64,000 nt of DNA, from contig CADBBH010000006.1 of the NCBI GenBank assembly GCA_902792905.1, positions 1 to 64,000 on the forward strand, in the 5' to 3' direction. This stretch comes from Oscillospiraceae bacterium (GTDB lineage Bacteria; Bacillota; Clostridia; Oscillospirales; Acutalibacteraceae). This document shows positions 49,840 through 58,373 of the stretch, piece after piece. The translations under genes and the position numbers were made by a program. Each line of letters opens with the position of its first letter. The first letter of the stretch is position 1. Under the pieces are notes generated by a model. It did no database searches. It worked only from the letters and a program-made list of their open reading frames with translations, and had not been told where the DNA came from.

Positions 49840-50505
49840 TCACCTTTGATTGATTTTTGCTACCTTTCCGTTGCCTTTGTAGATTATATTTTCGTGCACG
49901 AATCCGCGCACACTTGAGAGCGGATAAATCCGTGCGCCTCTGCCGATGACCGAGCCGGGATTGAGAACAGCGTTGCAGCCGACCTCCACGTTATCACCGA
50001 GTATAGCTCCGAATTTCTTCAGACCGGTCTCGATTTTCATAATCTCAGTGCGGATTACAATCGGTGACTTATCCTGCTTGACATTTGATGTCACCGCGCC
50101 GGCGCCCATATGCGCCTTGTATCCGAGAATACTGTCGCCCACATAGTTGAAATGCGGAACCTGCGCTCCGTCAAATATGATTGCGTTCTTGATTTCAACG
50201 CTGTTTCCGATTACGCATCCCTCGCCGATAATCGCGCTTCCTCTTATGAAGGCGCACTGGCGTACTTCGGTATCTGCGCCGATTATGCAGGGCGCTCCTA
50301 TGGATGCGGTCGGAGCAATTTTTACGCTCTTATGCACCCATACCTGAGGAGAAATCTCTTCAAATTCATTTTTGTCAAGTGCTTCGCCGAGACGTATTAC
50401 CTCATCCTTTATTCCGGGCAGTGCCTCCCACGGATGCGGGAATCCTGCGAGATAGTCTGCGGCGATTGTGTGCTCAAGAGAGAGCAGAGTGTTGGTTTCA
50501 AGCAT
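49840..50505 (-). CDS. Left-handed beta-helix acyltransferase-like protein (GlmU C-terminus-like)
   Basis: A 221-residue hexapeptide-repeat protein (SVKIAPTASIGAPCIIGADT, FIRGSAIIGEGCVIGNSVEI near residue 88-108). HFNYVGDSILGYKAHMGAGA near 137 matches the GlmU acetyltransferase centre, but the N-terminal uridylyltransferase domain is absent. It may be a sugar-nucleotide acetyltransferase or a regulatory partner. Location directly before glmM supports a role in UDP-GlcNAc formation. GAGGAA precedes the ATG. Confidence 0.8.
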   Translation of the reverse strand: MLETNTLLSLEHTIAADYLAGFPHPWEALPGIKDEVIRLGEALDKNEFEEISPQVWVHKSVKIAPTASIGAPCIIGADTEVRQCAFIRGSAIIGEGCVIGNSVEIKNAIIFDGAQVPHFNYVGDSILGYKAHMGAGAVTSNVKQDKSPIVIRTEIMKIETGLKKFGAILGDNVEVGCNAVLNPGSVIGRGARIYPLSSVRGFVHENIIYKGNGKVAKINQR

Positions 50506-50517
50506 GATTTTTTCCTC

Positions 50518-51972
50518 TTATGAATTGAGTATTTCCGCCTTTTCTTCAGCCGCTTTACGGCGTTCAAGCAATTCCGCCTCAACTCTCAGTTTTTCATCGT
50601 CATTGTCTCTGACGAAAGAAATGATTATTGTATAAAGAACAGCGCCGATAACGGGTCCGAGCATAAAAATCGGCCACTGCCATTTCATATAAGTCGGGTT
50701 CTGATCGAAATTCTTTCGCTTTGAATCGTGACCGAGCCACGAGAGAACCCAGCCGTTAATCAGCTGAATCGTTGCAGAAGACAGCTTGGAGATGAAATTC
50801 TGCATCGAGAATGAGATTCCCTCGGTTCGCTTGCCGGTCTTGTATTCCACATAGTCTATTGAGTCTGCTGTAAGAGCTCTGTGAGCGATATCCATTGAAT
50901 TCATCGGAATACTCGCTATGCTCATTATAATAATAACGCTGAATATCTGCGCCGGCGTATTGAAGCCGATGAAGAATGATGCAATTCTGCAGACTATATT
51001 GCAGAGCTGTGAGACTATAAGCAGGCGTTTCATTCCGCCGATTTTTTTGGCAATTCTTGTCGCGAAAAGCATTGCGACTGCGCCCGCGGCACCCGAAGCG
51101 AAGGTATAGACAACCTGCATATTGCCGTAGGCTACTTTTGCAAAGCCCAGGTTATACAGTTCCCTGCTTTCAAAGAAATAAACCCAGGGAAGAATTGTCG
51201 CGGTAATATCCTTGAAGTATCTTGCCGCGGAAATCAGGAGAAGTGTGCGGTTGTGCCTGAGTACGAATATTGCCTCGAGCAGACTTTCCTTGCTCTGTTC
51301 TGTTTCAACGACCTCGCGCATTCTGTGGGAAAGCATCGAAATCAGCTCGCCGCCGAATGCGAATATAACGGCAAACAGCGCGAAAACGTGAATGGTTGAA
51401 ACGCCCGCACCCTCTACGAATCCTCTTATCATCGGGAAGAGCGACGCTATGGTTCCGCCGGCGCCCGCGCCTATCGAAACCCATTGTGAAACCCGGCTTC
51501 GCTCGTGCGAATGAGGCGATGATACGGCAACCATACCCCAGAGAGCGACATCCTGGAAAGAATAGAATAAATCCCAGAGCAGATATGCCGCGCAGACTAT
51601 CGCGATGAAAGCGCCGTTGCTTGTCTTATAAGGCAGAAACATCAGGACCGCGAGAATACCGATTATCGGCGGGGTAATGAGATTCAGCGGGCGGAGTTTC
51701 TCTCCGTTTTTGAATCTGTGCTTGTCCACCATTGCGCCGACTATCGGGTCGTTAATCGAGTCCCAGATTCTGGAAACGCCGGTGATTACACCTGAAAGCT
51801 TCGGCGAAATCCCGCGGACATATTCAAGATAGTAAAACAGCCAGCCGGAGATGTATCCGTATGAGATATTCTGGCCGGCGAGGCCGACTGAATACGCTAA
51901 AAGGTTGCCGGTGCGGACATATTGTTTATCCGCAGGAGCAGTTTCGCCCGTGCGTATTATTTCCTCTGACAT
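50518..51972 (-). CDS. MFS transporter, glycoside-pentoside-hexuronide (GPH) cation symporter type
   Basis: A 484-residue polytopic protein with about 12 membrane helices. ISGWLFYYLEYVRGISPKLS near residue 41 and SRIWDSINDPIVGAMVDKHR near 67 are the GPH (MelB-like) signature; a long cytoplasmic loop and charged C-terminus (ERRKAAEEKAEIL) complete it. Members import sugars or glycosides with Na+ or H+. GGGTG precedes the ATG. A second GPH paralogue lies 14 bases upstream in the same operon, so the two may serve different glycans. Confidence 0.9.
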   Translation of the reverse strand: MSEEIIRTGETAPADKQYVRTGNLLAYSVGLAGQNISYGYISGWLFYYLEYVRGISPKLSGVITGVSRIWDSINDPIVGAMVDKHRFKNGEKLRPLNLITPPIIGILAVLMFLPYKTSNGAFIAIVCAAYLLWDLFYSFQDVALWGMVAVSSPHSHERSRVSQWVSIGAGAGGTIASLFPMIRGFVEGAGVSTIHVFALFAVIFAFGGELISMLSHRMREVVETEQSKESLLEAIFVLRHNRTLLLISAARYFKDITATILPWVYFFESRELYNLGFAKVAYGNMQVVYTFASGAAGAVAMLFATRIAKKIGGMKRLLIVSQLCNIVCRIASFFIGFNTPAQIFSVIIIMSIASIPMNSMDIAHRALTADSIDYVEYKTGKRTEGISFSMQNFISKLSSATIQLINGWVLSWLGHDSKRKNFDQNPTYMKWQWPIFMLGPVIGAVLYTIIISFVRDNDDEKLRVEAELLERRKAAEEKAEILNS

Positions 51973-51986
51973 TTTTTCACCCTGTT

Positions 51987-53462
51987 TCAGTTGATTTCTG
52001 CAGGAGTTTCTGTTTCTGCGGATTCTTCCGCGTCAATCGCTTTGGAATTGTTTTCTCTGATATATTTATAAATCGGCTCAAGCTTTTCTTTGGTGAGCGG
52101 GAAAATGACATAGAGCAGGAAAATAAGCGTATATGTAACGGCGGGAATAGCCGTGCACACCTTGAGAATACCCTCGCTGACTCCCGGCACAAAGCCTGCG
52201 TTTGCCATTTTATCTGCATTGTAACCGATTTTGCCGAGCAGCATGAGTCCGCCGTAGTCAGCCGCTGTCTGACCGAGTTTTCTGCAGAAGGTATAGACCG
52301 CGTAAATCGCGCTCTCACTCTTGATATGAGTAGTGAATTCCTGATAGTCAATTACATCGGCAACCACAGCCCAGTTGGTAATTGAAATGAATGAATAGCC
52401 GAATCCGATGACAAAAAGCAGAGCTATGAAAACCATAGGCTTATCCTGCGCCGGTTTGATTAAATAAGTGATAATTGCCGCAGCCGCCGCAAAGAATCCG
52501 CCGAATGCGCTGAGTTCCTTCTTGCCGAATCTCTTGACAAGTTTGGGAACAAACGGAATCATTATTGCCATCGGGAGATACTGCGCTATTGTGCCGAGCA
52601 CCGAGAGATTGGTGTTGCAGAAATAATTTTTATAGAGGTACTGGTTGAGCGAAGCAAACTGAAGTTGACCGCTGATAAGAATACCGGTGAGAGCGAGAAT
52701 TACAAACGGTTTGCTCTTGAACATACCGAGATAGGTCTTCTTCATATCGACCTGCGGCTCGGCCTCGGAAGGAACTCTCTCCTTTGTCGTGCCGTAGCAG
52801 GCGAAATAGAATATAATTGAGAGTACGCCCATAGCCAGAGCAAAGAGGAACATTCCTCTGGCGTTTGCTTCATTGTGAGTTTTGCCGCCCGCTTCCTGAA
52901 CCTTCGTATAAATGATGAAAGGAGCGAGGAGCAGGGGAGCTGCGCCGCCGATTCCTCCGCCGATAGTGCGGAAGGTTGAGAGCAGAGTGCGCCCGTCGGG
53001 ATCATCTGTGATCACCGACGCGAGAGATCCGAAGGGAACGTTCATTCCCGTATAAAGCATACCGAACGCTATATAAGTAATATATGCAAATACCAGTAAC
53101 AGCGCCTGGCTCTCGGTAAATCTGCCGATATTGAAGAAGCAGATTATCTGTGAAACACCGAGGGGAATCGCAACATATTTCAGAAACGGTCTGAATTTGC
53201 CGTCCTTCGACGGTCGGCGCTTTGCAACTATTGCGCCCCACATCGGGTCGTTTATCGCGTCCCACAGTCTTGTGAAAAGGAAAAGATTAGCGACCTTATC
53301 CGTATCAATTTTGAGAACGTCCGTATAGAATACCTTAAGGAAAGAAGAAACATAGGTCAGCACAAAGAGGTTGCCCGCGTCGCCGAGCATATAGCCCATG
53401 CCCTCTTTTATTCCTATCTTATTCGGATGGGAATTTTCGGGCAGACTGCGTTCTTTTGACAT
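51987..53462 (-). CDS. MFS transporter, GPH symporter type (second paralogue)
   Basis: A 491-residue transporter with 12 predicted helices. GMGYMLGDAGNLFVLTYVSS near residue 20, TRLWDAINDPMWGAIVAKRR near 65 and DGKFRPFLKYVAIPLG carry the GPH motifs; WAVVADVIDYQEFTTHIKSE near 365 is also typical of MelB-like proteins. The C-terminus is Glu/Thr-rich. GGGGTG precedes the ATG. It lies between the DUF2974 hydrolase and the first GPH paralogue. Confidence 0.9.
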   Translation of the reverse strand: MSKERSLPENSHPNKIGIKEGMGYMLGDAGNLFVLTYVSSFLKVFYTDVLKIDTDKVANLFLFTRLWDAINDPMWGAIVAKRRPSKDGKFRPFLKYVAIPLGVSQIICFFNIGRFTESQALLLVFAYITYIAFGMLYTGMNVPFGSLASVITDDPDGRTLLSTFRTIGGGIGGAAPLLLAPFIIYTKVQEAGGKTHNEANARGMFLFALAMGVLSIIFYFACYGTTKERVPSEAEPQVDMKKTYLGMFKSKPFVILALTGILISGQLQFASLNQYLYKNYFCNTNLSVLGTIAQYLPMAIMIPFVPKLVKRFGKKELSAFGGFFAAAAAIITYLIKPAQDKPMVFIALLFVIGFGYSFISITNWAVVADVIDYQEFTTHIKSESAIYAVYTFCRKLGQTAADYGGLMLLGKIGYNADKMANAGFVPGVSEGILKVCTAIPAVTYTLIFLLYVIFPLTKEKLEPIYKYIRENNSKAIDAEESAETETPAEIN

Positions 53463-53475
53463 TTCTACACCCCGC

Positions 53476-54633
53476 TTATCTTGTGATTACAGAGAATGCT
53501 TTTTCGGTGAGCTCCGCAATATTTGAGCCCTTGATTGATTTCACCGCTTCGAAAACCTGCTTGCCGGCGCCCTCAAACGCATCTTTAATAATATCCTTGA
53601 CATCCGGGCTTATTTCTTTGACCGCCTTGAAGGCTCCGCCGACAGCGGAGAGCGCGTGCTTTGCCGTGTCTGTAAGATTCGGCTGCCCGAGTCCGTCGGT
53701 AAACGCGGTTACAATATTATCGACTGCCTTGCAAGCTTTGTCATCGGCGTAGGAGCAGACTATCGCAAGCGCGGCGTCGGTGATTTTTGCGAGAATATCA
53801 ATATCGGGAACAGTTTCAAGCTCGCCGTCCCTGATTTTCCAGGTGCCTACATCGTGCTGGAACGGCCCGAGGTGCATCGTGCTTTTTACCGCCTTGTAAT
53901 CATAGTCGTGCGCCATCATCATTCCTATAAATGATGAAGAGGGAACATAGTGCTTATAAACGGGCAGTATTTCCTCATAAGTCCCGAGGTGGAATATGCC
54001 GTAATCGTGGAAGCCGGGGCCGTCATTATTGTAAACGCCCTTTATTCTTGCCCTGACCTCGTCGGAGCATCTGAGGGCCGCCATAAGCGCAAGGTTTCCG
54101 CCCTTTGAGTGTCCGCATATCATAATATCGCCGTCGAATTTCTTTGCGAGAGTCTCAACATATTCGAGCGCCATCGGGTAGGCGGGGGGATTCTTATGAG
54201 TGAAGAGATCGAGGTCTTCCTTCCAGCCGGCTAAGGTGTCGTCGGTGCCTCTGAAGACGCAGATGAGAGTCCCGTCAGGCAGAATGAAAGTTCCCGCACA
54301 ATACTGAATAGCGGGCTTAACGGAGTAAACTTCCTGCACTGCTACTATTCTCATACCGGCATATCTTTTCGTGTTTGCCATAGCCATCATATTGATGCTC
54401 GAGTGATTGGTTATCATCAATCCGAGTTTTTTATGTTTGAATCCGTGCAGGGCAAAAAGCTCGTTTGCCGCAACGGCGAAATTCTTCGGTTCGGTGTCAA
54501 ACGAGCGAGAAACAACCTTCTCAAAAGGCATATAGATTATCTCACTGAGAGTAAGCGCGTCAGAATCGTTGAAAGGATACTCCTCGAATGTCCTGTCGCC
54601 GAACTGGTTTATATATTCTCTTATACCTGCCAT
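53476..54633 (-). CDS. DUF2974/Mbeg1-like alpha/beta hydrolase
   Basis: A 385-residue soluble protein. LFALHGFKHKKLG near 59, GTLICVFRGTDDTLAGWKED near 121 and DIMICGHSKGGNLALMAA near 169 (Ser176 nucleophile) define the Mbeg1-like (DUF2974) lipase-fold family, and NNDGPGFHDYG is a further family motif. No signal peptide is visible. The C-terminal 110 residues are helical, with no known domain. GGGAGG precedes the ATG. As the first gene of the operon with two sugar symporters and glmM it may deacylate an imported compound; this is inference. Confidence 0.88.
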   Translation of the reverse strand: MAGIREYINQFGDRTFEEYPFNDSDALTLSEIIYMPFEKVVSRSFDTEPKNFAVAANELFALHGFKHKKLGLMITNHSSINMMAMANTKRYAGMRIVAVQEVYSVKPAIQYCAGTFILPDGTLICVFRGTDDTLAGWKEDLDLFTHKNPPAYPMALEYVETLAKKFDGDIMICGHSKGGNLALMAALRCSDEVRARIKGVYNNDGPGFHDYGIFHLGTYEEILPVYKHYVPSSSFIGMMMAHDYDYKAVKSTMHLGPFQHDVGTWKIRDGELETVPDIDILAKITDAALAIVCSYADDKACKAVDNIVTAFTDGLGQPNLTDTAKHALSAVGGAFKAVKEISPDVKDIIKDAFEGAGKQVFEAVKSIKGSNIAELTEKAFSVITR

Positions 54634-54663
54634 GATTCAACCTCCCGATATATTATCCATTTT

Positions 54664-54692
54664 ATTTTATCACAATATTAATAATAAGTAAA
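54664..54692 (-). promoter_or_regulatory. Promoter of the DUF2974-GPH-glmM operon
   Basis: On the minus strand TTTACT (complement of 54687-54692), 17 bases, TAAAAT (complement of 54664-54669). Divergent from the promoter at 54701. Confidence 0.65.
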
Positions 54693-54700
54693 TATAATTA

Positions 54701-54729
54701 TTGAATTACTCAGATTTTTAGTTTATAAT
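54701..54729 (+). promoter_or_regulatory. Promoter of the zinc-ribbon protein gene
   Basis: TTGAAT (54701-54706), 17 bases, TATAAT (54724-54729). Confidence 0.75.
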
Positions 54730-54758
54730 GTTTAAAACATTACTTATGAGGTTTGATT

Positions 54759-55091
54759 ATGAGCGAAATCAGAATTGATAAAGTCTGCTGTGAATACTGC
54801 GGCTCTTATGTTGATACAGATGAAAATGAAACCTGCCCCAATTGCGGCGGCTCGCTGAAGGATGCAATTCTTAAAGAAAAAGCAAAACTGCGTCTTGCTC
54901 AGATAGCCGAGGAGGAGAGACAGGCGCAGCTCGATAAAGAGGCTAAAGAAGCTCAGGATACCGACGAAGTATTTGATCTTATCAAGACTATTGCCGGTTC
55001 TGCCGCCGGAGGAGCAATCGCAGGCGCTCTCGGACGGGCCGCCGGTGAATTCCTCAAAGAAGACCTCAAAGGAGCATTCAAGAAGAAATAA
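54759..55091 (+). CDS. Zinc-ribbon protein with glycine-zipper helix (110 aa)
   Basis: A 110-residue protein. The N-terminal zinc ribbon is CCEYCGSYV then CPNCGGSL (about 8-29). A charged helix follows (LRLAQIAEEERQAQLDKEAK), then a small-residue membrane-like helix AGSAAGGAIAGALGRAAGEF near 81 and a basic C-terminus. It could tether to or insert in membranes. GAGG precedes the ATG at 54759; a TTG two codons earlier is less likely. Function unknown; it is the third zinc-ribbon protein of the window, but not of the Tim44-linked type. Confidence 0.8.
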   Translation: MSEIRIDKVCCEYCGSYVDTDENETCPNCGGSLKDAILKEKAKLRLAQIAEEERQAQLDKEAKEAQDTDEVFDLIKTIAGSAAGGAIAGALGRAAGEFLKEDLKGAFKKK

Positions 55092-55102
55092 TGATATAAA
55101 AA

Positions 55103-55147
55103 CAGCCCCGCAGGGAAGGATTCTTCTCTGCGGGGTTTGCTGTTTAA
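55103..55147. terminator. Bidirectional terminator between zinc-ribbon and lipoprotein genes
   Basis: ACAG + CCCCGCAG (55107-55114) pairs with CTGCGGGG (55129-55136) + CTGT, with an inner GGAAG/CTTCT stem. The flanking genes converge. Confidence 0.8.
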
Positions 55148-55149
55148 AC

Positions 55150-56058
55150 TCAATATTTGAAATCTTTATAAATTACATGAGTGGTACCGGTTGCGGTTCC
55201 GTTTCCGCCGACGCCGGAAATGTCAACCTTGATGTCGAAGGTTACCGTAAGATTTACAAGATTGCCTGTTTCGGAATCAATCTTCGCTACGGCTTTGGCA
55301 TTGCTGTAGCTCTCTTTGATTTCGGCATTCTCAAATGTTCCGCCGATTGCATCATAAATAACGGGGCCGCTCTTGTGATCATAGTAATTCTTGTCTTCAT
55401 TGCCTACGCAGATACCGCACTTGTCAATCGGTCCGCTCGACTGGCGGGCGTTTTTGTTGCCTGTGCTTGAAGCGCCTTTGATATCAAGCGTAACGATATA
55501 ATACTTTCCATCTTCTTTTATCGCGGCGTTAGTGATATCGCCTGCGGTAAGCGTACTGTTTCTGAGATACTGATGCTGGGTATCGGATGCCCACTGACCT
55601 TTTGTTACGGTTTCGGAGTATTTGTTCTTATCACCGATACCGATGAACTTTTCAACAAGACTCTTGAAGGTGTTGAGGACGATGCTCATATCGTAATTTG
55701 CGTTATCGGTATAGCGCTCTTTGCCGTAGCCCGCTTTTGCCTTTACCGCGCCGTTGACAGCGTCGTTGTAGCAGGCGAGGATTTCCTCTTTGGTCTCGGG
55801 AACTTTTGCCTTTTCGGTTTCTTTTTCAGTTTCCTTTTCGGATTCCTCAGGTTCGGTGGATTCATCGGGAGCGGCGGTTGATTCATCCGCCTTGCTTGTT
55901 TCGGCTTCTGTGACGCTTTCGCTCTCTTCGGTTACGAGATCGGTTGCGCTTTCTTCGGGAGCGGCGGTCGTTGTGTCTTCACCTGCAGTCTTTGAACCGC
56001 AGGAGGCGAGAATTGCGAGCATGGATAATGCGAGTAATACTGCCAGTAACTTTTTCAT
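55150..56058 (-). CDS. Lipoprotein with acidic Thr/Glu/Ser linker
   Basis: A 302-residue lipoprotein: lipobox LASC (Cys near residue 20), an 80-residue Glu/Ser/Thr linker (residues 22-88) and a C-terminal domain of about 210 residues with alternating strands (YYIVTLDIKGAS, LVNLTVTFDIKVDISG). I recognise no domain family. GGAGGG precedes the ATG. It lies 24 bases downstream of serA and could be co-transcribed with serC-serA, although nothing links it to serine synthesis. Confidence 0.8.
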   Translation of the reverse strand: MKKLLAVLLALSMLAILASCGSKTAGEDTTTAAPEESATDLVTEESESVTEAETSKADESTAAPDESTEPEESEKETEKETEKAKVPETKEEILACYNDAVNGAVKAKAGYGKERYTDNANYDMSIVLNTFKSLVEKFIGIGDKNKYSETVTKGQWASDTQHQYLRNSTLTAGDITNAAIKEDGKYYIVTLDIKGASSTGNKNARQSSGPIDKCGICVGNEDKNYYDHKSGPVIYDAIGGTFENAEIKESYSNAKAVAKIDSETGNLVNLTVTFDIKVDISGVGGNGTATGTTHVIYKDFKY

Positions 56059-56082
56059 AATGACCCTCCGTGTAGAAATTTT

Positions 56083-57231
56083 TTATTTAAGAATTCTTAC
56101 TCTGATTGCGTTTATGCCGGTTGTGTCAAATTCTTTATCTGTATCTATTACCGTATAGCCCTTACCCTTCTTTGCGGCTATATATGTTTTCTCAATTTGA
56201 GCTCCGCCGGCTTTTGCGGCGTCTTCAGCTTTTGTGGCAAAGCCGTCATCCTCATTGTGAAGGAAGCAGGTTCTGACTGTGAAACTGTCGGGCAGGTCAA
56301 GGTCGGGATAATTGACGGAGTGAAGAATTACGCCCTTTTCAAGATAATCCGAAACCTCTTTTGCCGCCATAACTGCGCAGTTATCCTCGCTCTCGGGTGT
56401 TGATGCGCCGAGGTGGGGGATAGCGGTAACGCCGGAATGGTCAACCTGAGCTTCATTCGGGAAATCAGTTACATAAGCAGCAACCTTACCGCTGTCGAGT
56501 GCGGCGAGAAGCTCGGCGGAATCAGCGAGTTCGCCTCTTGCCATGTTGACTATGCGAACGCCGTCTTTCATCTTTGCGATGCTCTGCGCGTTGATTATGC
56601 CGCGAGTGCCGTCGTTGAGTGGAAGGTGAAGAGTGATATAATCGGATTCACTCCAGATATCGTCAAGCTCTGTGGTGATTTTATAACCTTTTTCAGTGAA
56701 TTCCCTGATCCTGGCTTCGCTCAGGAAAGGATCAAATCCGATGATTTTCATGCCGAGAGCGGCGGCGCTGTCCGCAACAAGAGCGCCGATTGCGCCCATA
56801 CCGACTACTCCGAGCGTTTTGCCCGAGATTTCGGGACCTGCAAACTGCGATTTGCCCTTTTCAACGAGCTTCGGTACATTTTCTCCCTCGCCCTTGAGGC
56901 CTTTTGCCCATTCGACCGCGGCGGCAACCTTTCTCGAAGCGAGAAGGAGAGCACAGATAACGAGCTCTTTTACCGCGTTAGCGTTTGCGCCCGGTGTGTT
57001 GAATACCACAACACCCGTATCAGCGTAGTCGGCAAGAGGAATATTATTGACGCCCGCGCCTGCTCTCGCAACTGCAACGGTGTTAGCGTCAAGTATCATA
57101 TCGTGCATCGAAGCGGAACGAACGAGAACCGCATCGGGAGCGGCAACCTCATCGGCGCAGGTATATTTTGCGGCGTCGAGTACGGAAAGACCGATTTTTG
57201 AAATTTTATTAAGTGTAAGAATTTTATACAT
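56083..57231 (-). CDS. serA: D-3-phosphoglycerate dehydrogenase
   Basis: A 382-residue D-2-hydroxyacid dehydrogenase. AVARAGAGVNNIPLADYADT near residue 53, GVVGMGAIGALVADSAAALG near 139 (NAD loop), DYITLHLPLNDGTRGIIN near 193, VRIVNMARGELADS near 219 and the catalytic histidine in TAIPHLGASTPESEDN near 268. It has a short C-terminal extension rather than a full-length ACT domain. It makes 3-phosphohydroxypyruvate for serine. GGAGG precedes the ATG. serC lies immediately upstream in the operon. Confidence 0.93.
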   Translation of the reverse strand: MYKILTLNKISKIGLSVLDAAKYTCADEVAAPDAVLVRSASMHDMILDANTVAVARAGAGVNNIPLADYADTGVVVFNTPGANANAVKELVICALLLASRKVAAAVEWAKGLKGEGENVPKLVEKGKSQFAGPEISGKTLGVVGMGAIGALVADSAAALGMKIIGFDPFLSEARIREFTEKGYKITTELDDIWSESDYITLHLPLNDGTRGIINAQSIAKMKDGVRIVNMARGELADSAELLAALDSGKVAAYVTDFPNEAQVDHSGVTAIPHLGASTPESEDNCAVMAAKEVSDYLEKGVILHSVNYPDLDLPDSFTVRTCFLHNEDDGFATKAEDAAKAGGAQIEKTYIAAKKGKGYTVIDTDKEFDTTGINAIRVRILK

Positions 57232-57262
57232 TGAACATCCTCCGTGGACAATCTTTATAAAG

Positions 57263-58342
57263 TCAGTTGTTCTTCTCGAATTCCTTCATGAATTCAACAA
57301 GCTTTTCAACGCCTTCAACAGGCATTGCGTTGTAGATGCTGGCTCTCATGCCGCCGACCGAACGGTGGCCCTTGAGGTTTACGAAACCTGCTGCTGCGGC
57401 TTCTGAAACAAATTTCGCATTGAGCTCGTCGCTGTCGGTAACGAAGGTGACGTTCATCATTGAACGGTCGCTCTTCTTGACGGGATTGTGGAACATATTG
57501 CTGGAGTCAATGAAATCATAAAGGATGGAAGCTTTCTTTTCATTGCGTGCTTTGAGTGCTTCAAGACCGCCGATGCTTTCAATCCATTCAAGAACGAGCT
57601 TGCACATATAAATTGAGTAGCAGGGGGGAGTGTTATACATTGAATCGTTGTCTGCGAGGAGCTTATAGTTGAGAAGAGAAGGAGTCTCCGGTCTCTCACG
57701 ACCGAGAAGATCATCACGTACAATTACAACAGTAAGACCTGCGGGAGCAACGTTTTTCTGAGCGCCGCCGTAAACAACGCCGTATTTTGAAACATCCATC
57801 GGCTCGGAAAGGAAGCAGGATGAAACATCGGCGATAAGAGGAACATTGCCGGTGTCGGGAAGTTCGGTGAATCTTGTGCCGTAAATAGTGTTATTCTGGC
57901 AGATATAGAAATAATCCGCATTGGGATTGAATTTCGATTTGTCAAGCTCGGGTATGCAGGAGAAATTCTGTTCTTTTGAGGAAGCGACGGCGGTTACATC
58001 GCCGTATTTCTGAGCTTCTTTATATGCCTTGGTCGAAAACTGACCTGAGAGCACATAGTCTGCCTGGCGTGAGCCGTTCATGAAATTGAGAGGAATGGCC
58101 GCGAAAGCGGTGGATGCACCGCCCTGGCAGAAGATAATCTTGTAATTCTCGGGAACGTTTAGTACCTTTCTGAAAAGATCAAGTGCGCCGTATATGATGG
58201 GCTCGTAAGCCTTTGAACGGTGGCTCATTTCGAGAACCGACTGACCTGTTCCGTTGTAGTCAAGCATTTCCTCGGCGGCTCTGTTGAGCACGCTCTCGGG
58301 AAGCATGGAGGGACCTGCTGAAAAATTATAAACTCTTGCCAT
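57263..58342 (-). CDS. serC: Phosphoserine aminotransferase
   Basis: A 359-residue class V PLP aminotransferase. YNFSAGPSMLPESVLNRAAE at residue 5, GQSVLEMSHRSKAYEPII near 33, ICQNNTIYGTRFTELPDTG near 146 and the PLP lysine in VYGGAQKNVAPAGLTVVIV near 190. RSMMNVTFV and FVNLKGHRSVGGMRASIYNA near 315-335 are also typical. AGAAGG precedes the ATG. It acts with SerA in the phosphorylated serine pathway; no serB is visible nearby. Confidence 0.96.
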   Translation of the reverse strand: MARVYNFSAGPSMLPESVLNRAAEEMLDYNGTGQSVLEMSHRSKAYEPIIYGALDLFRKVLNVPENYKIIFCQGGASTAFAAIPLNFMNGSRQADYVLSGQFSTKAYKEAQKYGDVTAVASSKEQNFSCIPELDKSKFNPNADYFYICQNNTIYGTRFTELPDTGNVPLIADVSSCFLSEPMDVSKYGVVYGGAQKNVAPAGLTVVIVRDDLLGRERPETPSLLNYKLLADNDSMYNTPPCYSIYMCKLVLEWIESIGGLEALKARNEKKASILYDFIDSSNMFHNPVKKSDRSMMNVTFVTDSDELNAKFVSEAAAAGFVNLKGHRSVGGMRASIYNAMPVEGVEKLVEFMKEFEKNN

Positions 58343-58373
58343 ATTTGTATCCTTCTTTCTGGAAATTATAAAC

